Below the pieces are notes generated by a model. That model saw only the letters and a list, made by a program, of their open reading frames with translations, ran no database searches and had not been told where the DNA came from. This document shows, in pieces, positions 8,579 to 16,979 of a DNA stretch of 64,000 nt; the stretch's first letter is position 1; the number at the start of each line of letters is the position of its first letter. Made by a program: the position numbers and the translations under genes. Source of the stretch: Delftia sp. PS-11 (GTDB lineage: Bacteria > Pseudomonadota > Gammaproteobacteria > Burkholderiales > Burkholderiaceae_C); contig NZ_JACSYA010000024.1 in assembly GCF_029870285.1 (NCBI RefSeq), positions 18,972 through 82,971 of the forward strand. Direction: 5' to 3'.

Positions 8579-10209
8579 ATGCCCCGCTGCTGTCGGTGCG
8601 CGACCTGCGCGTGGGCTTTGGCGCCAAGCCAGTGGTGCATGGCGTGAGCTTTGATGTGGCCGCTGGCGAGAAGCTGGCGCTGGTGGGCGAGTCGGGCTCG
8701 GGCAAGACCATCACGGCGCTGTCGCTGCTGCGCCTGGCGGGCGATGCGCAGATCAGCGGGCAGGCCCTGCTGGCCGGGCGCGACCTGCTGCGCCTGCCCG
8801 AGCGCGAAATGCGTGCAGTGCGCGGCGGCGACGTGGCCATGATCTTTCAGGAACCCATGACGGCGCTGAATCCGCTGATGCCCATGGGCGAGCAGATCGG
8901 CGAGGTGCTGCGCCTCAAGCAGGGCCTGACCCGTGCCCAGGCGCAAAGCCAGGCCATCGAGCTGCTGGCCACCACAGGCATCCCCGAGCCTGCGCGCCGG
9001 GCGCGGGCCTTTGCGCACCAGCTCAGCGGCGGCCAGCGCCAGCGTGCCATGATCGCCATGGCGCTGGCCAGCCGGCCCAGGCTGCTGCTGGCCGACGAGC
9101 CGACGACCGCCCTGGATGTCACGCTGCGGGGCCAGATTCTGCAGCTGCTCGATGACCTGCAGCGCCAGACCGGCATGGCCGTGCTGATGATCACGCACGA
9201 CCTCAACCTGGTGCGGCGCTTCGCCGACCGCGTAGCGGTGATGGAACGCGGCGAGCTGGTGGAGCAGGGGGCGGTGGCCGACGTCATGGGGGCTGCCCGC
9301 CATGCGTACACACGCAAGCTGCTGACCAGCGTGCCCCGGCGCGATCTGCTGGAGCAGACGCCGCAGCCCGGCGCGCAGGCACTGGTCCACGCCCGTGATC
9401 TGCAGGTGGCCTACCCGGTGCCACGGCCCGGCATCCGTGGCTGGTTCGGCGCGGGACGCTTCGTGGCCGTGCAGTCCGCCGCGCTGGACCTGCTGCCGGG
9501 CCGCACCGTCGGCGTCGTGGGCGAATCGGGTTCGGGCAAGTCCACGCTGGCCCAGGCCGTGCTGGGGCTGCTGCCCTGCACGGGGGCGTTGCACATTGCC
9601 GGGCAGGCCTGGCAGCAGCCCGCCATGCGCAACACGCCTGCCAACCTTGCGCTCAGGCGCAAGGTGCAGGTGGTGTTCCAGGATCCGTTCTCATCGCTGT
9701 CGCCGCGCCTGACCATCGGCCAGATCGTGGCCGAGGGGCTGCGGGTGCACAGCCCCGGGCTCGATGCCGGCCAGTGCCGCGCCCGCGTCATCGGCATACT
9801 GGAGGCCGTGGGGCTGGCAGAGCCGCAGTTCCCGGGCCTGCTGGAACGCTATCCGCATGAGTTCTCTGGCGGTCAGCGCCAGCGCATCGCCATCGCGCGG
9901 GCGCTGATCCTGGAGCCCGAGGTGCTGGTGCTGGATGAGCCCACCAGCGCGCTCGATGTCTCCATACAGCAGCAGGTGCTGGCATTGCTGCAGCGGCTGC
10001 AGCGCGAGCACGGGCTGGCCTACCTGCTGATCACCCATGATGTGGAGGTGATCCGCGCCATGGCCCACGATGTGCTGGTCATGAAGGATGGCGCTATTGT
10101 GGAGTCCGGCACCGTGCAGCAGGTGCTGGGCGCGCCGCGCCAGGACTACACGCGACAGCTGGTGGAGGCGGCCGGGCTGTCTGGTGGAGCAGGCCACGCC
10201 AACCTCTGA
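8575..10209 (+). CDS. yejF: Double-domain ABC ATPase, YejF type
   Basis: 544 residues made of two complete ATPase domains in tandem. The first has GESGSGKT near residue 40, LSGGQRQR, LLLADEPTTALD and a switch histidine in ITHDLN. The second repeats these as GESGSGKST, FSGGQRQRIAIARAL, LVLDEPTSALDVS and LLITHDVEV. This two-domain form is typical of YejF, which powers the YejBE channel. The start at 8575 overlaps the yejE stop and closes the importer operon. Confidence 0.94.
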   Translation: MNAPLLSVRDLRVGFGAKPVVHGVSFDVAAGEKLALVGESGSGKTITALSLLRLAGDAQISGQALLAGRDLLRLPEREMRAVRGGDVAMIFQEPMTALNPLMPMGEQIGEVLRLKQGLTRAQAQSQAIELLATTGIPEPARRARAFAHQLSGGQRQRAMIAMALASRPRLLLADEPTTALDVTLRGQILQLLDDLQRQTGMAVLMITHDLNLVRRFADRVAVMERGELVEQGAVADVMGAARHAYTRKLLTSVPRRDLLEQTPQPGAQALVHARDLQVAYPVPRPGIRGWFGAGRFVAVQSAALDLLPGRTVGVVGESGSGKSTLAQAVLGLLPCTGALHIAGQAWQQPAMRNTPANLALRRKVQVVFQDPFSSLSPRLTIGQIVAEGLRVHSPGLDAGQCRARVIGILEAVGLAEPQFPGLLERYPHEFSGGQRQRIAIARALILEPEVLVLDEPTSALDVSIQQQVLALLQRLQREHGLAYLLITHDVEVIRAMAHDVLVMKDGAIVESGTVQQVLGAPRQDYTRQLVEAAGLSGGAGHANL

Positions 10210-10309
10210 AAATCCCAAATCCAGAGCAGGCCATGCGATTTTTTTGTGCGAAGGTGTCCGTGGCTATGGCCTAATTGCGTGTTGTCTATTTTTTGAAAAG
10301 GAAAATGCC

Positions 10310-10471
10310 ATGGGCAAGAAGATCGTTACCGAAGCCGACCGCAAGGCCACTCCCCAGCCCCCGCTGCCCAACGGCTTCAGCCTGCCCACGCACGGCCGTG
10401 GCCAGCGCGTCAGCCGCGCCCGCGGTGCGCACACCCACACCAAGAAGAACCCTGGCAAGCGCCATCGTTGA
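10310..10471 (+). CDS. Small basic protein of unknown function
   Basis: 53 residues, rich in Lys, Arg, His and Gly, with no hydrophobic segment. The first half is MGKKIVTEADRKATPQPP and the tail is a chain of HTHTKKNPGKRHR. AAAAGGAAAA before the ATG can serve as ribosome binding site, and a strong terminator lies 34 bases after the stop. A basic tail like this suggests nucleic-acid binding, but I do not recognise a family. A ribosome-associated or nucleoid role is possible and unproven. Confidence 0.75.
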   Translation: MGKKIVTEADRKATPQPPLPNGFSLPTHGRGQRVSRARGAHTHTKKNPGKRHR

Positions 10472-10504
10472 GTGCATGCCGCGCATAGCGCGCGGCCTTG
10501 CGCA

Positions 10505-10538
10505 AATGAAAAAGCCCTCGCAAGAGGGCTTTTTCATT
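10505..10538. terminator. Bidirectional rho-independent terminator
   Basis: A near-perfect stem ATGAAAAAGCCCTC with loop GCAA and the reverse complement ending TTTTTCAT. The A-run and T-run on the two flanks would allow termination in either direction. It ends the small basic gene before the cytochrome operon. Confidence 0.85.
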
Positions 10539-10624
10539 GGGGGCGTCCATCGGTCTCAACCCGGACTGCCAGCGGCGGTTGGATTGGCTACAGTGCCTTG
10601 TCAGCCCAGAGAAAGGCGTTGTAC

Positions 10625-11395
10625 ATGGCGAGTTGCAAGCAGTGGAGGGCGTGCTGGCGCATGGCGCTGGCGTTGATGTGCGCGCTTGTGGCCGGCCACA
10701 GTGCCCGCGCCCAGCCCGGGGCCATGCCGCCGGGGCCCGCGCCGCTGGTGGCCGCACCCCTGCCGCCCGTGAACTCCATGGCTGCGCGCGTGCTGGCCTG
10801 CACGGCCTGCCACGGCCCCGAGGGGCGTGCCACGCCGGATGGCTATTTCCCGCGCATCGCGGGCAAGCCCGCAGGCTACCTGTACCGCCAGCTGCGCAAT
10901 TTTCAGCAGGCGCGGCGCAGCTATCCGGCCATGAACCGGCTGGTGGAGCTGCTGCCGGATGACTATCTGCGCGAGATGGCCGCGCATTTCGCGAGCCTGG
11001 ATTTGCCTTATGCCCCCGCTGTGCCTGCTCAATTGCCGGCATCCGAGCTGGCCCTGGGGCAGCGGCTGGCCTTGCAGGGCGATGCACAGCGTGGCCTGCC
11101 GGCCTGCGCCGCCTGCCATGGTGCCGGGCTGCTGGGCGCGGGAGGGGATATTCCGGGGCTTTTGGGCCTGTCGCGGGACTATCTGAACAGCCAGCTCGGC
11201 GCCTGGCGCACAGGGCTGCGCCGGGCGGCTGCGCCGGACTGCATGGAGCGCGTCGCCACAGCGCTGACGCCCCAGGAGGTGGTGGCTGTGGCGGCCTGGC
11301 TGTCTTCGCAGCAGGCGGCGCCCGGCGGGCACCGCGAAGCCATGCCGACGCCCCTGCCGCTGCGCTGCGGCGCGGTGCAGGAGGGACAGCCATGA
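10625..11395 (+). CDS. Diheme cytochrome c
   Basis: 256 residues with a signal peptide (hydrophobic MALALMCALVAG, cleavage near AHSARAQ) directing export to the periplasm. Two haem-attachment motifs, CTACHG and CAACHG, sit in two cytochrome-c domains of about 100 residues. The start at 10625 follows GAGAAAGG. Its last codon overlaps the start of the triheme cytochrome gene, so the two are co-translated. Such small diheme proteins pass electrons between dehydrogenases and terminal oxidases. No dehydrogenase or oxidase gene is adjacent, so the partners are unknown. Confidence 0.9.
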   Translation: MASCKQWRACWRMALALMCALVAGHSARAQPGAMPPGPAPLVAAPLPPVNSMAARVLACTACHGPEGRATPDGYFPRIAGKPAGYLYRQLRNFQQARRSYPAMNRLVELLPDDYLREMAAHFASLDLPYAPAVPAQLPASELALGQRLALQGDAQRGLPACAACHGAGLLGAGGDIPGLLGLSRDYLNSQLGAWRTGLRRAAAPDCMERVATALTPQEVVAVAAWLSSQQAAPGGHREAMPTPLPLRCGAVQEGQP

Positions 11396-12726
11396 AGCGC
11401 CAGCGTGTCATCGGCCTGGGCGCTGCCCTGCTGTGCGCGGTGGCGCTGCTGGCAGCCTGGGTCGCCTGGCTCAACCTGCGTGGTGAATATGGCGCGCATG
11501 CCTACGCAGTGCAGGCGGACAGCACGGATCGGGCTGCGCAGATCGAGCGCGGCGCCTATCTGGCCAGGGTGGGCAATTGCGCAGGCTGCCATACTGCTGC
11601 GGGGAGCGCCGAGTATGCGGGAGGCCGGGCGCTGCAGACGCCGTTCGGCACGCTGTACACCAGCAATCTGACACCTGACGACGCAACCGGCCTGGGGCGC
11701 TGGAGCGCCCAGGAGTTCTGGCATGCCCTGCACAATGGCCGTTCGCGCGGCGGGCGACTGCTGTATCCGGCATTCCCTTATGACAGCTACACCCGGGTGA
11801 CCCAGGCGGATTCCGATGCCCTGTTCGCCTTCTTGCGCAGCCTGCCGCCCGTGCGCGCCGCTGCGCCGGCGCACGATCTGGGCTTTCCTTATGGCACACA
11901 GGCGGCGCTTGCGCTTTGGCGCGCTCTGTATTTCAAGCCCGAGGTCTGGCAGCCCGCGCCGGGCCGCTCACCCGAATGGGTGCGCGGTGCCTACCTGGCC
12001 CAGGGGCTGGGGCACTGCGCAGCCTGCCATGCACCGCGCAACGCGCTGGGCGCATCCGCCCAGGCCATGACCGGCGGCTTTGTGGCAGGGCAGGGCTGGT
12101 ATGCGCCTTCGTTGCAGGATGCGGGCGCTGCCGGCGTGAGGGCAGGGCACGAGGCCGGCTGGGTGCGGCTGATGGCCACAGGCACAGGCCCTTCGGGTTC
12201 TGCGCTCGGACCCATGGCCGAGGTGGTCGTGCGCAGCACCCAGCATTGGCAGGCGCAGGACCTGCAGGCGCTGGCCGTCTATCTGCGCGATGAGGCCCCC
12301 CAGGCTGATGCGTCCCGGACTGGCGAGTCCCGGACTGACGCGTCCCGGACTAGCGAGTCCCGGACTGGCCGCACGGCACCGGCCCATGCGCAGCGCATCC
12401 TGGGGGAAAAGCTCTACGGCCAGCAGTGCGCCGTCTGCCATGGCCGCGATGGCCAGGGCGTGCCCGGGGCCTTTGCACCGCTGGCGGGCAATGCCACCGT
12501 CAATCTGGCCGAGCCGCGCAACATGCTGCTGGCCATGCTCGACGGAGGCTATCCCGCCGCGACGGCTCAACACCCCAGGCCCCATGGCATGCCGCCCTTC
12601 GGCCATGCGCTCACTGACGGGCAGATCGCCGCCGTGGCCAGCTACGTGCGCAGCGCCTGGGGCAATCAGGCGCCGGAAGTCGGTACCATGGAGGTTTACC
12701 GCGCCAGGCAAGCGCGCGGTTTCTGA
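11392..12726 (+). CDS. Triheme cytochrome c, dehydrogenase-subunit type
   Basis: 444 residues beginning with a membrane anchor or signal (GLGAALLCAVALLAAWVAWL). Three haem motifs occur in order, CAGCHT, CAACHA and CAVCHG, each in its own cytochrome domain. This is the layout of the cytochrome subunit of membrane alcohol, gluconate or sorbitol dehydrogenases, which feed electrons to ubiquinone or oxidases. Phrases such as YLARVGNCAGCHT and GGRALQTPFGTLYTSNLTPD are characteristic. The linker before the third domain holds four five-residue repeats of the form xSRTx. No catalytic dehydrogenase subunit is nearby. Confidence 0.92.
   Translation: MKRQRVIGLGAALLCAVALLAAWVAWLNLRGEYGAHAYAVQADSTDRAAQIERGAYLARVGNCAGCHTAAGSAEYAGGRALQTPFGTLYTSNLTPDDATGLGRWSAQEFWHALHNGRSRGGRLLYPAFPYDSYTRVTQADSDALFAFLRSLPPVRAAAPAHDLGFPYGTQAALALWRALYFKPEVWQPAPGRSPEWVRGAYLAQGLGHCAACHAPRNALGASAQAMTGGFVAGQGWYAPSLQDAGAAGVRAGHEAGWVRLMATGTGPSGSALGPMAEVVVRSTQHWQAQDLQALAVYLRDEAPQADASRTGESRTDASRTSESRTGRTAPAHAQRILGEKLYGQQCAVCHGRDGQGVPGAFAPLAGNATVNLAEPRNMLLAMLDGGYPAATAQHPRPHGMPPFGHALTDGQIAAVASYVRSAWGNQAPEVGTMEVYRARQARGF
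12310..12369. repeat. Four tandem 15-base repeats in a cytochrome linker
   Basis: Units of 15 bases start at 12310, 12325, 12340 and 12355 (for example GCGTCCCGGACTGGC). As two 30-base units they agree at 28 of 30 positions. They encode ASRTG, ESRTD, ASRTS and ESRTG. The unit length keeps frame, so slippage would only lengthen or shorten the linker between haem domains 2 and 3. Confidence 0.9.
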
Positions 12727-12736
12727 GAGGTTTTCC

Positions 12737-13156
12737 ATGGATTCAGCGGCCGGCGCTCTGCCGGATGACAGTGTAGGTGGCGATGCCCTGCCCCTGTGGT
12801 GGGTGGTCTGCCTGTGCGCCCGGTGGTGTGGCGTATGCAATCAGTACCAGAGCGCATTCGCGCAGTTGGCGGGCCAGTTTCCCCGCATGCGCTTCATCTG
12901 GCTCGATGTCGAGGACCGCGAGGATGTGGCAGGCGATCTGGACATAGAGACCTTCCCGTCGATGCTGGTGGCCGAAGGCGGCCGCGCACGCTTTCTGGGG
13001 CCGGTGCTGCCACAGCCGGGCGTGCTGGCGCGCATGCTGCAGTCCCTGGCCCAGGACCCCGGTGCGGCGCCTGCCGAGCCTGAGGTGGCCCAGGCGCTGC
13101 TGCACCGCCTTCAGTCTGCGCAGGATCTGCCAGCCTTGCCGCAGTCCACTGTCTGA
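12737..13156 (+). CDS. Thioredoxin-like protein
   Basis: 139 residues. The motif WCGVC at residues 30-34 is the CxxC redox site of the thioredoxin fold, with Val replacing the usual Pro. The following segments RFIWLDVEDREDVAGD and the cis-proline region IETFPSMLVAEGG fit thioredoxin strands. A further cysteine pair (Cys25, Cys27) precedes the active site. There is no signal peptide, so it is probably cytoplasmic. It starts 10 bases after the cytochrome stop and may be part of that operon. A role in haem-cysteine reduction is tempting, but such proteins act in the periplasm. Confidence 0.82.
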   Translation: MDSAAGALPDDSVGGDALPLWWVVCLCARWCGVCNQYQSAFAQLAGQFPRMRFIWLDVEDREDVAGDLDIETFPSMLVAEGGRARFLGPVLPQPGVLARMLQSLAQDPGAAPAEPEVAQALLHRLQSAQDLPALPQSTV

Positions 13157-13549
13157 TTGGCCTGCAGCTTCAGTGCCTGCAGGGCGAAGACGGCCACCCC
13201 CGGTTCGCGCCGTGCTCCCGTGTGCCTAGCCCCTTCAGATGCGCTGCCCGCTGTTCACCGGCGGGGTGTAGGCCCTAACTGGCCAGAACTGGCCCGGCTG
13301 CAAAGTTTTTTGCGGCAATTGGCCAAAGCCATTTCCACCTTTTTCCGCCTCATTCGGTTTACCGGGTAAGGACTGACAAGTCACCATGGTCTTGCCGCCT
13401 GCCACAGCGGGCGCTTGCCATGCATAGCCACACCCTGCTTGCAGCACGCCCTGGCCGGTCATAGGCCAGAGCGCGCTGCACGCCTGTCGCTGGTGATGAG
13501 TCCCGGTCCGTCGCTTGAATCAATCGAACCGAGGAAGAAAAGGGTCGGC
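13157..13549. other. Intergenic region before the siderophore receptor
   Basis: 393 bases without a convincing gene. It holds an 11-base palindrome TTACCGGGTAA at 13359-13369, and weak direct and inverted CTGCAG repeats just after the thioredoxin gene. I see no good Fur box and no obvious FecI-type promoter, although the receptor downstream is of the signal-transducing kind. The ribosome binding site GAGGAAGAAAAGGG lies at the end of the region. Confidence 0.5.
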
Positions 13550-16051
13550 ATGTCTCGTCACCAAACGCATCATCGTTCCACACCTGTGCCGCCGCGCTTC
13601 GTCCTGCGCCCCACGGTGCTGGCCGTACATCTGGCCATGGTGGGCTGGGTTGTCATCGGCGCCGGCTGGGCCGGTCTGTCGCACGCGCAGCAGGCAGCGC
13701 CCATGCCGCAAGGCCAGACCGCGACGGCAACAAGCCTGCGCCACTACGATATTCCTGCAGGGCCGCTGAATACGGTGCTTGTGCGGTTCCTGTCCGAATC
13801 GGGCGTGCTGCTTTCTGGCAGCACGGAGCTTGCGCGGGGCAAGAGCAGTCCGGGCGTGACAGGCCGCTTCGCTCCCGGCGGCGCATTGGCCGCGCTGCTG
13901 GCCGACACCGGGCTGGAGGCCGTGGCGGATGCGCGGGGAAGGTACACGCTGCGAACCGCACCAGCGGCAAATGCGCCGCTTGCCACGGTATCGGCGCCCA
14001 CGGCAGGCGTGGCTGTGCTGGCAGAGGTCGAGGTGACGACACAGGCGCAACGCGCTGATGGTTTGCCTGCCGCCTATGCCGACGGCCAATTTGCGCGGGG
14101 TGGGCGGCTGGGGCTGCTGGGGAACAAGGATTTCATGGAGACGCCGTTTTCCACCATCAGCTACACCGAGCAGGCGGTGCGTGACCGCCAGGCCAGCGAT
14201 ATCGGCGAAGTGATCGCGGCTACCGACCCAAGCATCTATCTGCCGCAGAGGCGCAACTACATTGACTCGTTTTATATCCGCGGTTTCAACACCAACGCGA
14301 TTGACACAACATTCAATGGGCTGGCTGGTTTAGCGCCCTTCCTGCGAGGCTCGACGGAGATCGCAGAACGCATTGAAGTGCTCAAAGGGCCTTCTGCCAT
14401 GCTGAACGGCATGCTGCCGCAGGGCAGCATTGGGGGAGCCATCAATATCGTACCCAAGCGCGCCGGCGATACCCCGCTGGCGCGCACCACCGCCAGCTAC
14501 GAATCCGACAGCCTCTGGGGCGCACATATCGATGCTGGCCGGCGCTTTGGTGAAGACAGACAGTGGGGTGTCCGGTTCAACGGTGCACATCGCAATGGCG
14601 ACACAGCCATAGACAACCAGTCACAGCGCAGCCAGCTTGCCGCGCTAGCTCTGGACTGGCGTAGCGCAACCGCACGGCTGGCACTCGACATCTACCACCA
14701 GGAGGGCCGCATGCGCGGGCTGAACTATTACGGCATCGCCAATATCGCCCCGCAGGTGACCACTGTGCCTGCACCTCGCGATGGCAGTGCATCGCTGGTG
14801 CCACCATGGAGTTTCGGCAGCGACCGAACCGACACTGCCATGCTGCGCGGCGAGATCGACCTTGGCGCGGTGACCCTCTACGCTGCAGCAGGTTGGCAAG
14901 GCATGAATTACAGCATGCTTGTAAACAACTCCTCCTTGCTCAGTGACACGGGGACCATCGCCAGCGGCATTGTGCGGCTGGACACAGATTATTCGACCCG
15001 TTCGGGTGAAGTCGGCATGCGGGGCGGCTTCGAGCTGGGAGGCACCCGGCATGAGTGGAGCATCGCCGCGACGGGATACCGCCGGAACGGTGATTTCGAA
15101 CTTGCCAGGGCAGCCGCGCCGATGACCAGCCTGTACCAGCCAAACTTTGGTCATCCGCCTGCCTTCAGTGGCTTCGGCGGCGGCACGCGGGTCCAGCAAA
15201 AGGCGCGGTTGCGCAGTGTGGCGCTGGCCGACACGGTTTCCTTCTTCGGTGACCGGCTTCAGGTGACGGCCGGCGTGCGACATCAACAGGTCATCAACGC
15301 CGCCTATGACGAATCTGCCGTGTCGCCCTCTGCCGGTGTGCTGTTCAAGGCCAGTGATCAGGTGTCGGTTTATGCGAACACCATCCAAGGTTTGAGTCAA
15401 GGCGGCACTGCTCCTGCCACGGCGGCCAACGCGGGGGCCATGCTGAAGCCGCATAAATCGCAGCAGTCGGAGGTTGGCTTGAAATACGACATGGGCCGTT
15501 TTGCATGGACCGCGAGCCTCTTTCGCATCACGCGTCCAAGCACATATACAGACGCGTCAAGCAACGTCTTTGGCGCATATGGCCGGCAACGCAATACAGG
15601 TGCCGAGTTCGGGTTCTTCGGCGAATTCAGGGATGGGCTTCGCCTGAGTGGTGGTGTGGCCTACACCCGCGCAACTCTCGTCAATCAGGCCAGTACGTCC
15701 TTTGAGGGGCGGCAGGCAACTGGTGTGCCGCGCTTGATTGCCAGAGTCGCCGCTGAACTGGATCTGGCAGCAGTTCCTGGTTTGACGCTGACGGCTGGCG
15801 CGAACCACACGGGCAGCCAATACGCGACACATGACAACCGCCTGAAACTCGGTGCCTACACCGTTGTTGACCTGGGCGTGCGCTATCAGATGCGGCTCGC
15901 TGCCAGGCCAATCATTCTGCGGTCCAGCATTCACAACGTGTTTAACAAGGCCTATTGGATCGGATCCTGGTCCGGCAGCAGCGACTCGGGCCTCTCAGGT
16001 GGTTTGGGCGCGCCGCGCACTCTGATGGTTTCAGCACAGGTTGATTTTTGA
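13550..16051 (+). CDS. TonB-dependent siderophore receptor with N-terminal signalling domain
   Basis: 833 residues. A long signal region ends near SHAQQAAP. A secretin/TonB N-terminal (STN) domain follows (about residues 60-145: HYDIPAGPLNTVLVRFLSES...), as in FecA/FpvA-type transducers. Next come the plug (VRDRQASDIGEVIAATDP, RIEVLKGPSAMLNG) and a 22-strand barrel ending in a terminal Phe (SAQVDF). It should import a ferric siderophore across the outer membrane using TonB. The STN domain normally contacts an anti-sigma factor, but no FecI/FecR pair is adjacent. The start at 13550 has a strong purine-rich ribosome site. It overlaps the next gene by one base. Confidence 0.93.
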   Translation: MSRHQTHHRSTPVPPRFVLRPTVLAVHLAMVGWVVIGAGWAGLSHAQQAAPMPQGQTATATSLRHYDIPAGPLNTVLVRFLSESGVLLSGSTELARGKSSPGVTGRFAPGGALAALLADTGLEAVADARGRYTLRTAPAANAPLATVSAPTAGVAVLAEVEVTTQAQRADGLPAAYADGQFARGGRLGLLGNKDFMETPFSTISYTEQAVRDRQASDIGEVIAATDPSIYLPQRRNYIDSFYIRGFNTNAIDTTFNGLAGLAPFLRGSTEIAERIEVLKGPSAMLNGMLPQGSIGGAINIVPKRAGDTPLARTTASYESDSLWGAHIDAGRRFGEDRQWGVRFNGAHRNGDTAIDNQSQRSQLAALALDWRSATARLALDIYHQEGRMRGLNYYGIANIAPQVTTVPAPRDGSASLVPPWSFGSDRTDTAMLRGEIDLGAVTLYAAAGWQGMNYSMLVNNSSLLSDTGTIASGIVRLDTDYSTRSGEVGMRGGFELGGTRHEWSIAATGYRRNGDFELARAAAPMTSLYQPNFGHPPAFSGFGGGTRVQQKARLRSVALADTVSFFGDRLQVTAGVRHQQVINAAYDESAVSPSAGVLFKASDQVSVYANTIQGLSQGGTAPATAANAGAMLKPHKSQQSEVGLKYDMGRFAWTASLFRITRPSTYTDASSNVFGAYGRQRNTGAEFGFFGEFRDGLRLSGGVAYTRATLVNQASTSFEGRQATGVPRLIARVAAELDLAAVPGLTLTAGANHTGSQYATHDNRLKLGAYTVVDLGVRYQMRLAARPIILRSSIHNVFNKAYWIGSWSGSSDSGLSGGLGAPRTLMVSAQVDF

Positions 16052-16956
16052 TGAACTGCCAACTCTCCCACTCTATTCACACCCTCAGCGCCGTGATGAT
16101 TGCGGCGGTTGTGCTGAGTGCCTGCGCATCCAGCGGCGACAGTGACGGCATGGTTCGGGTGCCAGCAGGCCCATTCTGGATGGGGCTGTCGCAAGACCGG
16201 CTGGATCACGCGATTGCCGAATGCCTGAAAGAACGTAATCCTGGCGAGGATTGTGCCGGCTGGTTTCAGGCTGCGGGGCCGCGCCATCAGGTCTGGCTGG
16301 ATACATTCCGCATCGATCGCCTGCAGGTCACTCAGGCCGATTTCAAGCGGTTCACAGAGGCGACTGGCTACGTCACCGTCGCAGAGCGAGAGAACCTGGG
16401 CGGCGTTCGCCGCCAGGAGAAAGGCGAATGGGGCTGGTTTGTCCAGCGTGGCGCCACCTGGACTTCTCCGCAAGGGCCAGGCAGCACGCAACCGCTGGAC
16501 CACCCGGTGCTGCAGGTCAGTTGGAATGATGCCGAGGCCTACTGTCGCTGGCGGGGTAAACGCTTGCCCACCGAAGCCCAGTGGGAAAAGGCTGCGCGTG
16601 GAACCGATGAGCGCCTCTACGCGTGGGGCAGCGACTGGCAGGGTGGGCTCCATTCCAATAGTGACAAGCAGGTGCAGGCGACTACGCCTGTAGGCCGATA
16701 TCTCTCGGGTGCAAGCCCGTACGGTGCCCTGGATATGACTGGCAATGTCTGGGAATGGGTGGCCGATTGGTATGCGCCTGATACTTACCGCCGTACAGAG
16801 CCGCGCAACCCGACCGGGCCATCTCAGGGAACTACCAGGGTGTTGCGCGGTGGCTCATGGCACCACAGCGCCGTGATATCGATGTCCGCCTACCGCATGC
16901 ATCAGTCACCACAGGCTCGCAGCAATCTGATGGGGTTTCGCTGTGCTGGTGCCTGA
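16051..16956 (+). CDS. FGE/sulfatase-modifying-factor-fold lipoprotein without the catalytic cysteine pair
   Basis: 301 residues. A lipoprotein signal (AAVVLSAC, lipidated Cys25) anchors it to a membrane facing the periplasm. The rest has the formylglycine-generating-enzyme fold: MVRVPAGPFWMG, LPTEAQWEKAARG, DMTGNVWEWVADWY and VLRGGSW. True FGEs have a Cys pair shortly after RGGSW. Here that segment reads HHSAVISMSAYRM and has none, so formylglycine formation is unlikely. A related protein, PvdO, works in periplasmic pyoverdine maturation. Translation is coupled to the receptor (TGATG). A role in handling or modifying a siderophore in the periplasm is an inference. Confidence 0.85.
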   Translation: MNCQLSHSIHTLSAVMIAAVVLSACASSGDSDGMVRVPAGPFWMGLSQDRLDHAIAECLKERNPGEDCAGWFQAAGPRHQVWLDTFRIDRLQVTQADFKRFTEATGYVTVAERENLGGVRRQEKGEWGWFVQRGATWTSPQGPGSTQPLDHPVLQVSWNDAEAYCRWRGKRLPTEAQWEKAARGTDERLYAWGSDWQGGLHSNSDKQVQATTPVGRYLSGASPYGALDMTGNVWEWVADWYAPDTYRRTEPRNPTGPSQGTTRVLRGGSWHHSAVISMSAYRMHQSPQARSNLMGFRCAGA

Positions 16957-16979
16957 ATCCGGTTTGCCCATGGCCATGT

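Noticed and set aside
13157..13549. Possible Fur box or FecI-type promoter ahead of the siderophore receptor
   Set aside because: I searched by eye for GATAAT-type repeats and found none of acceptable match.
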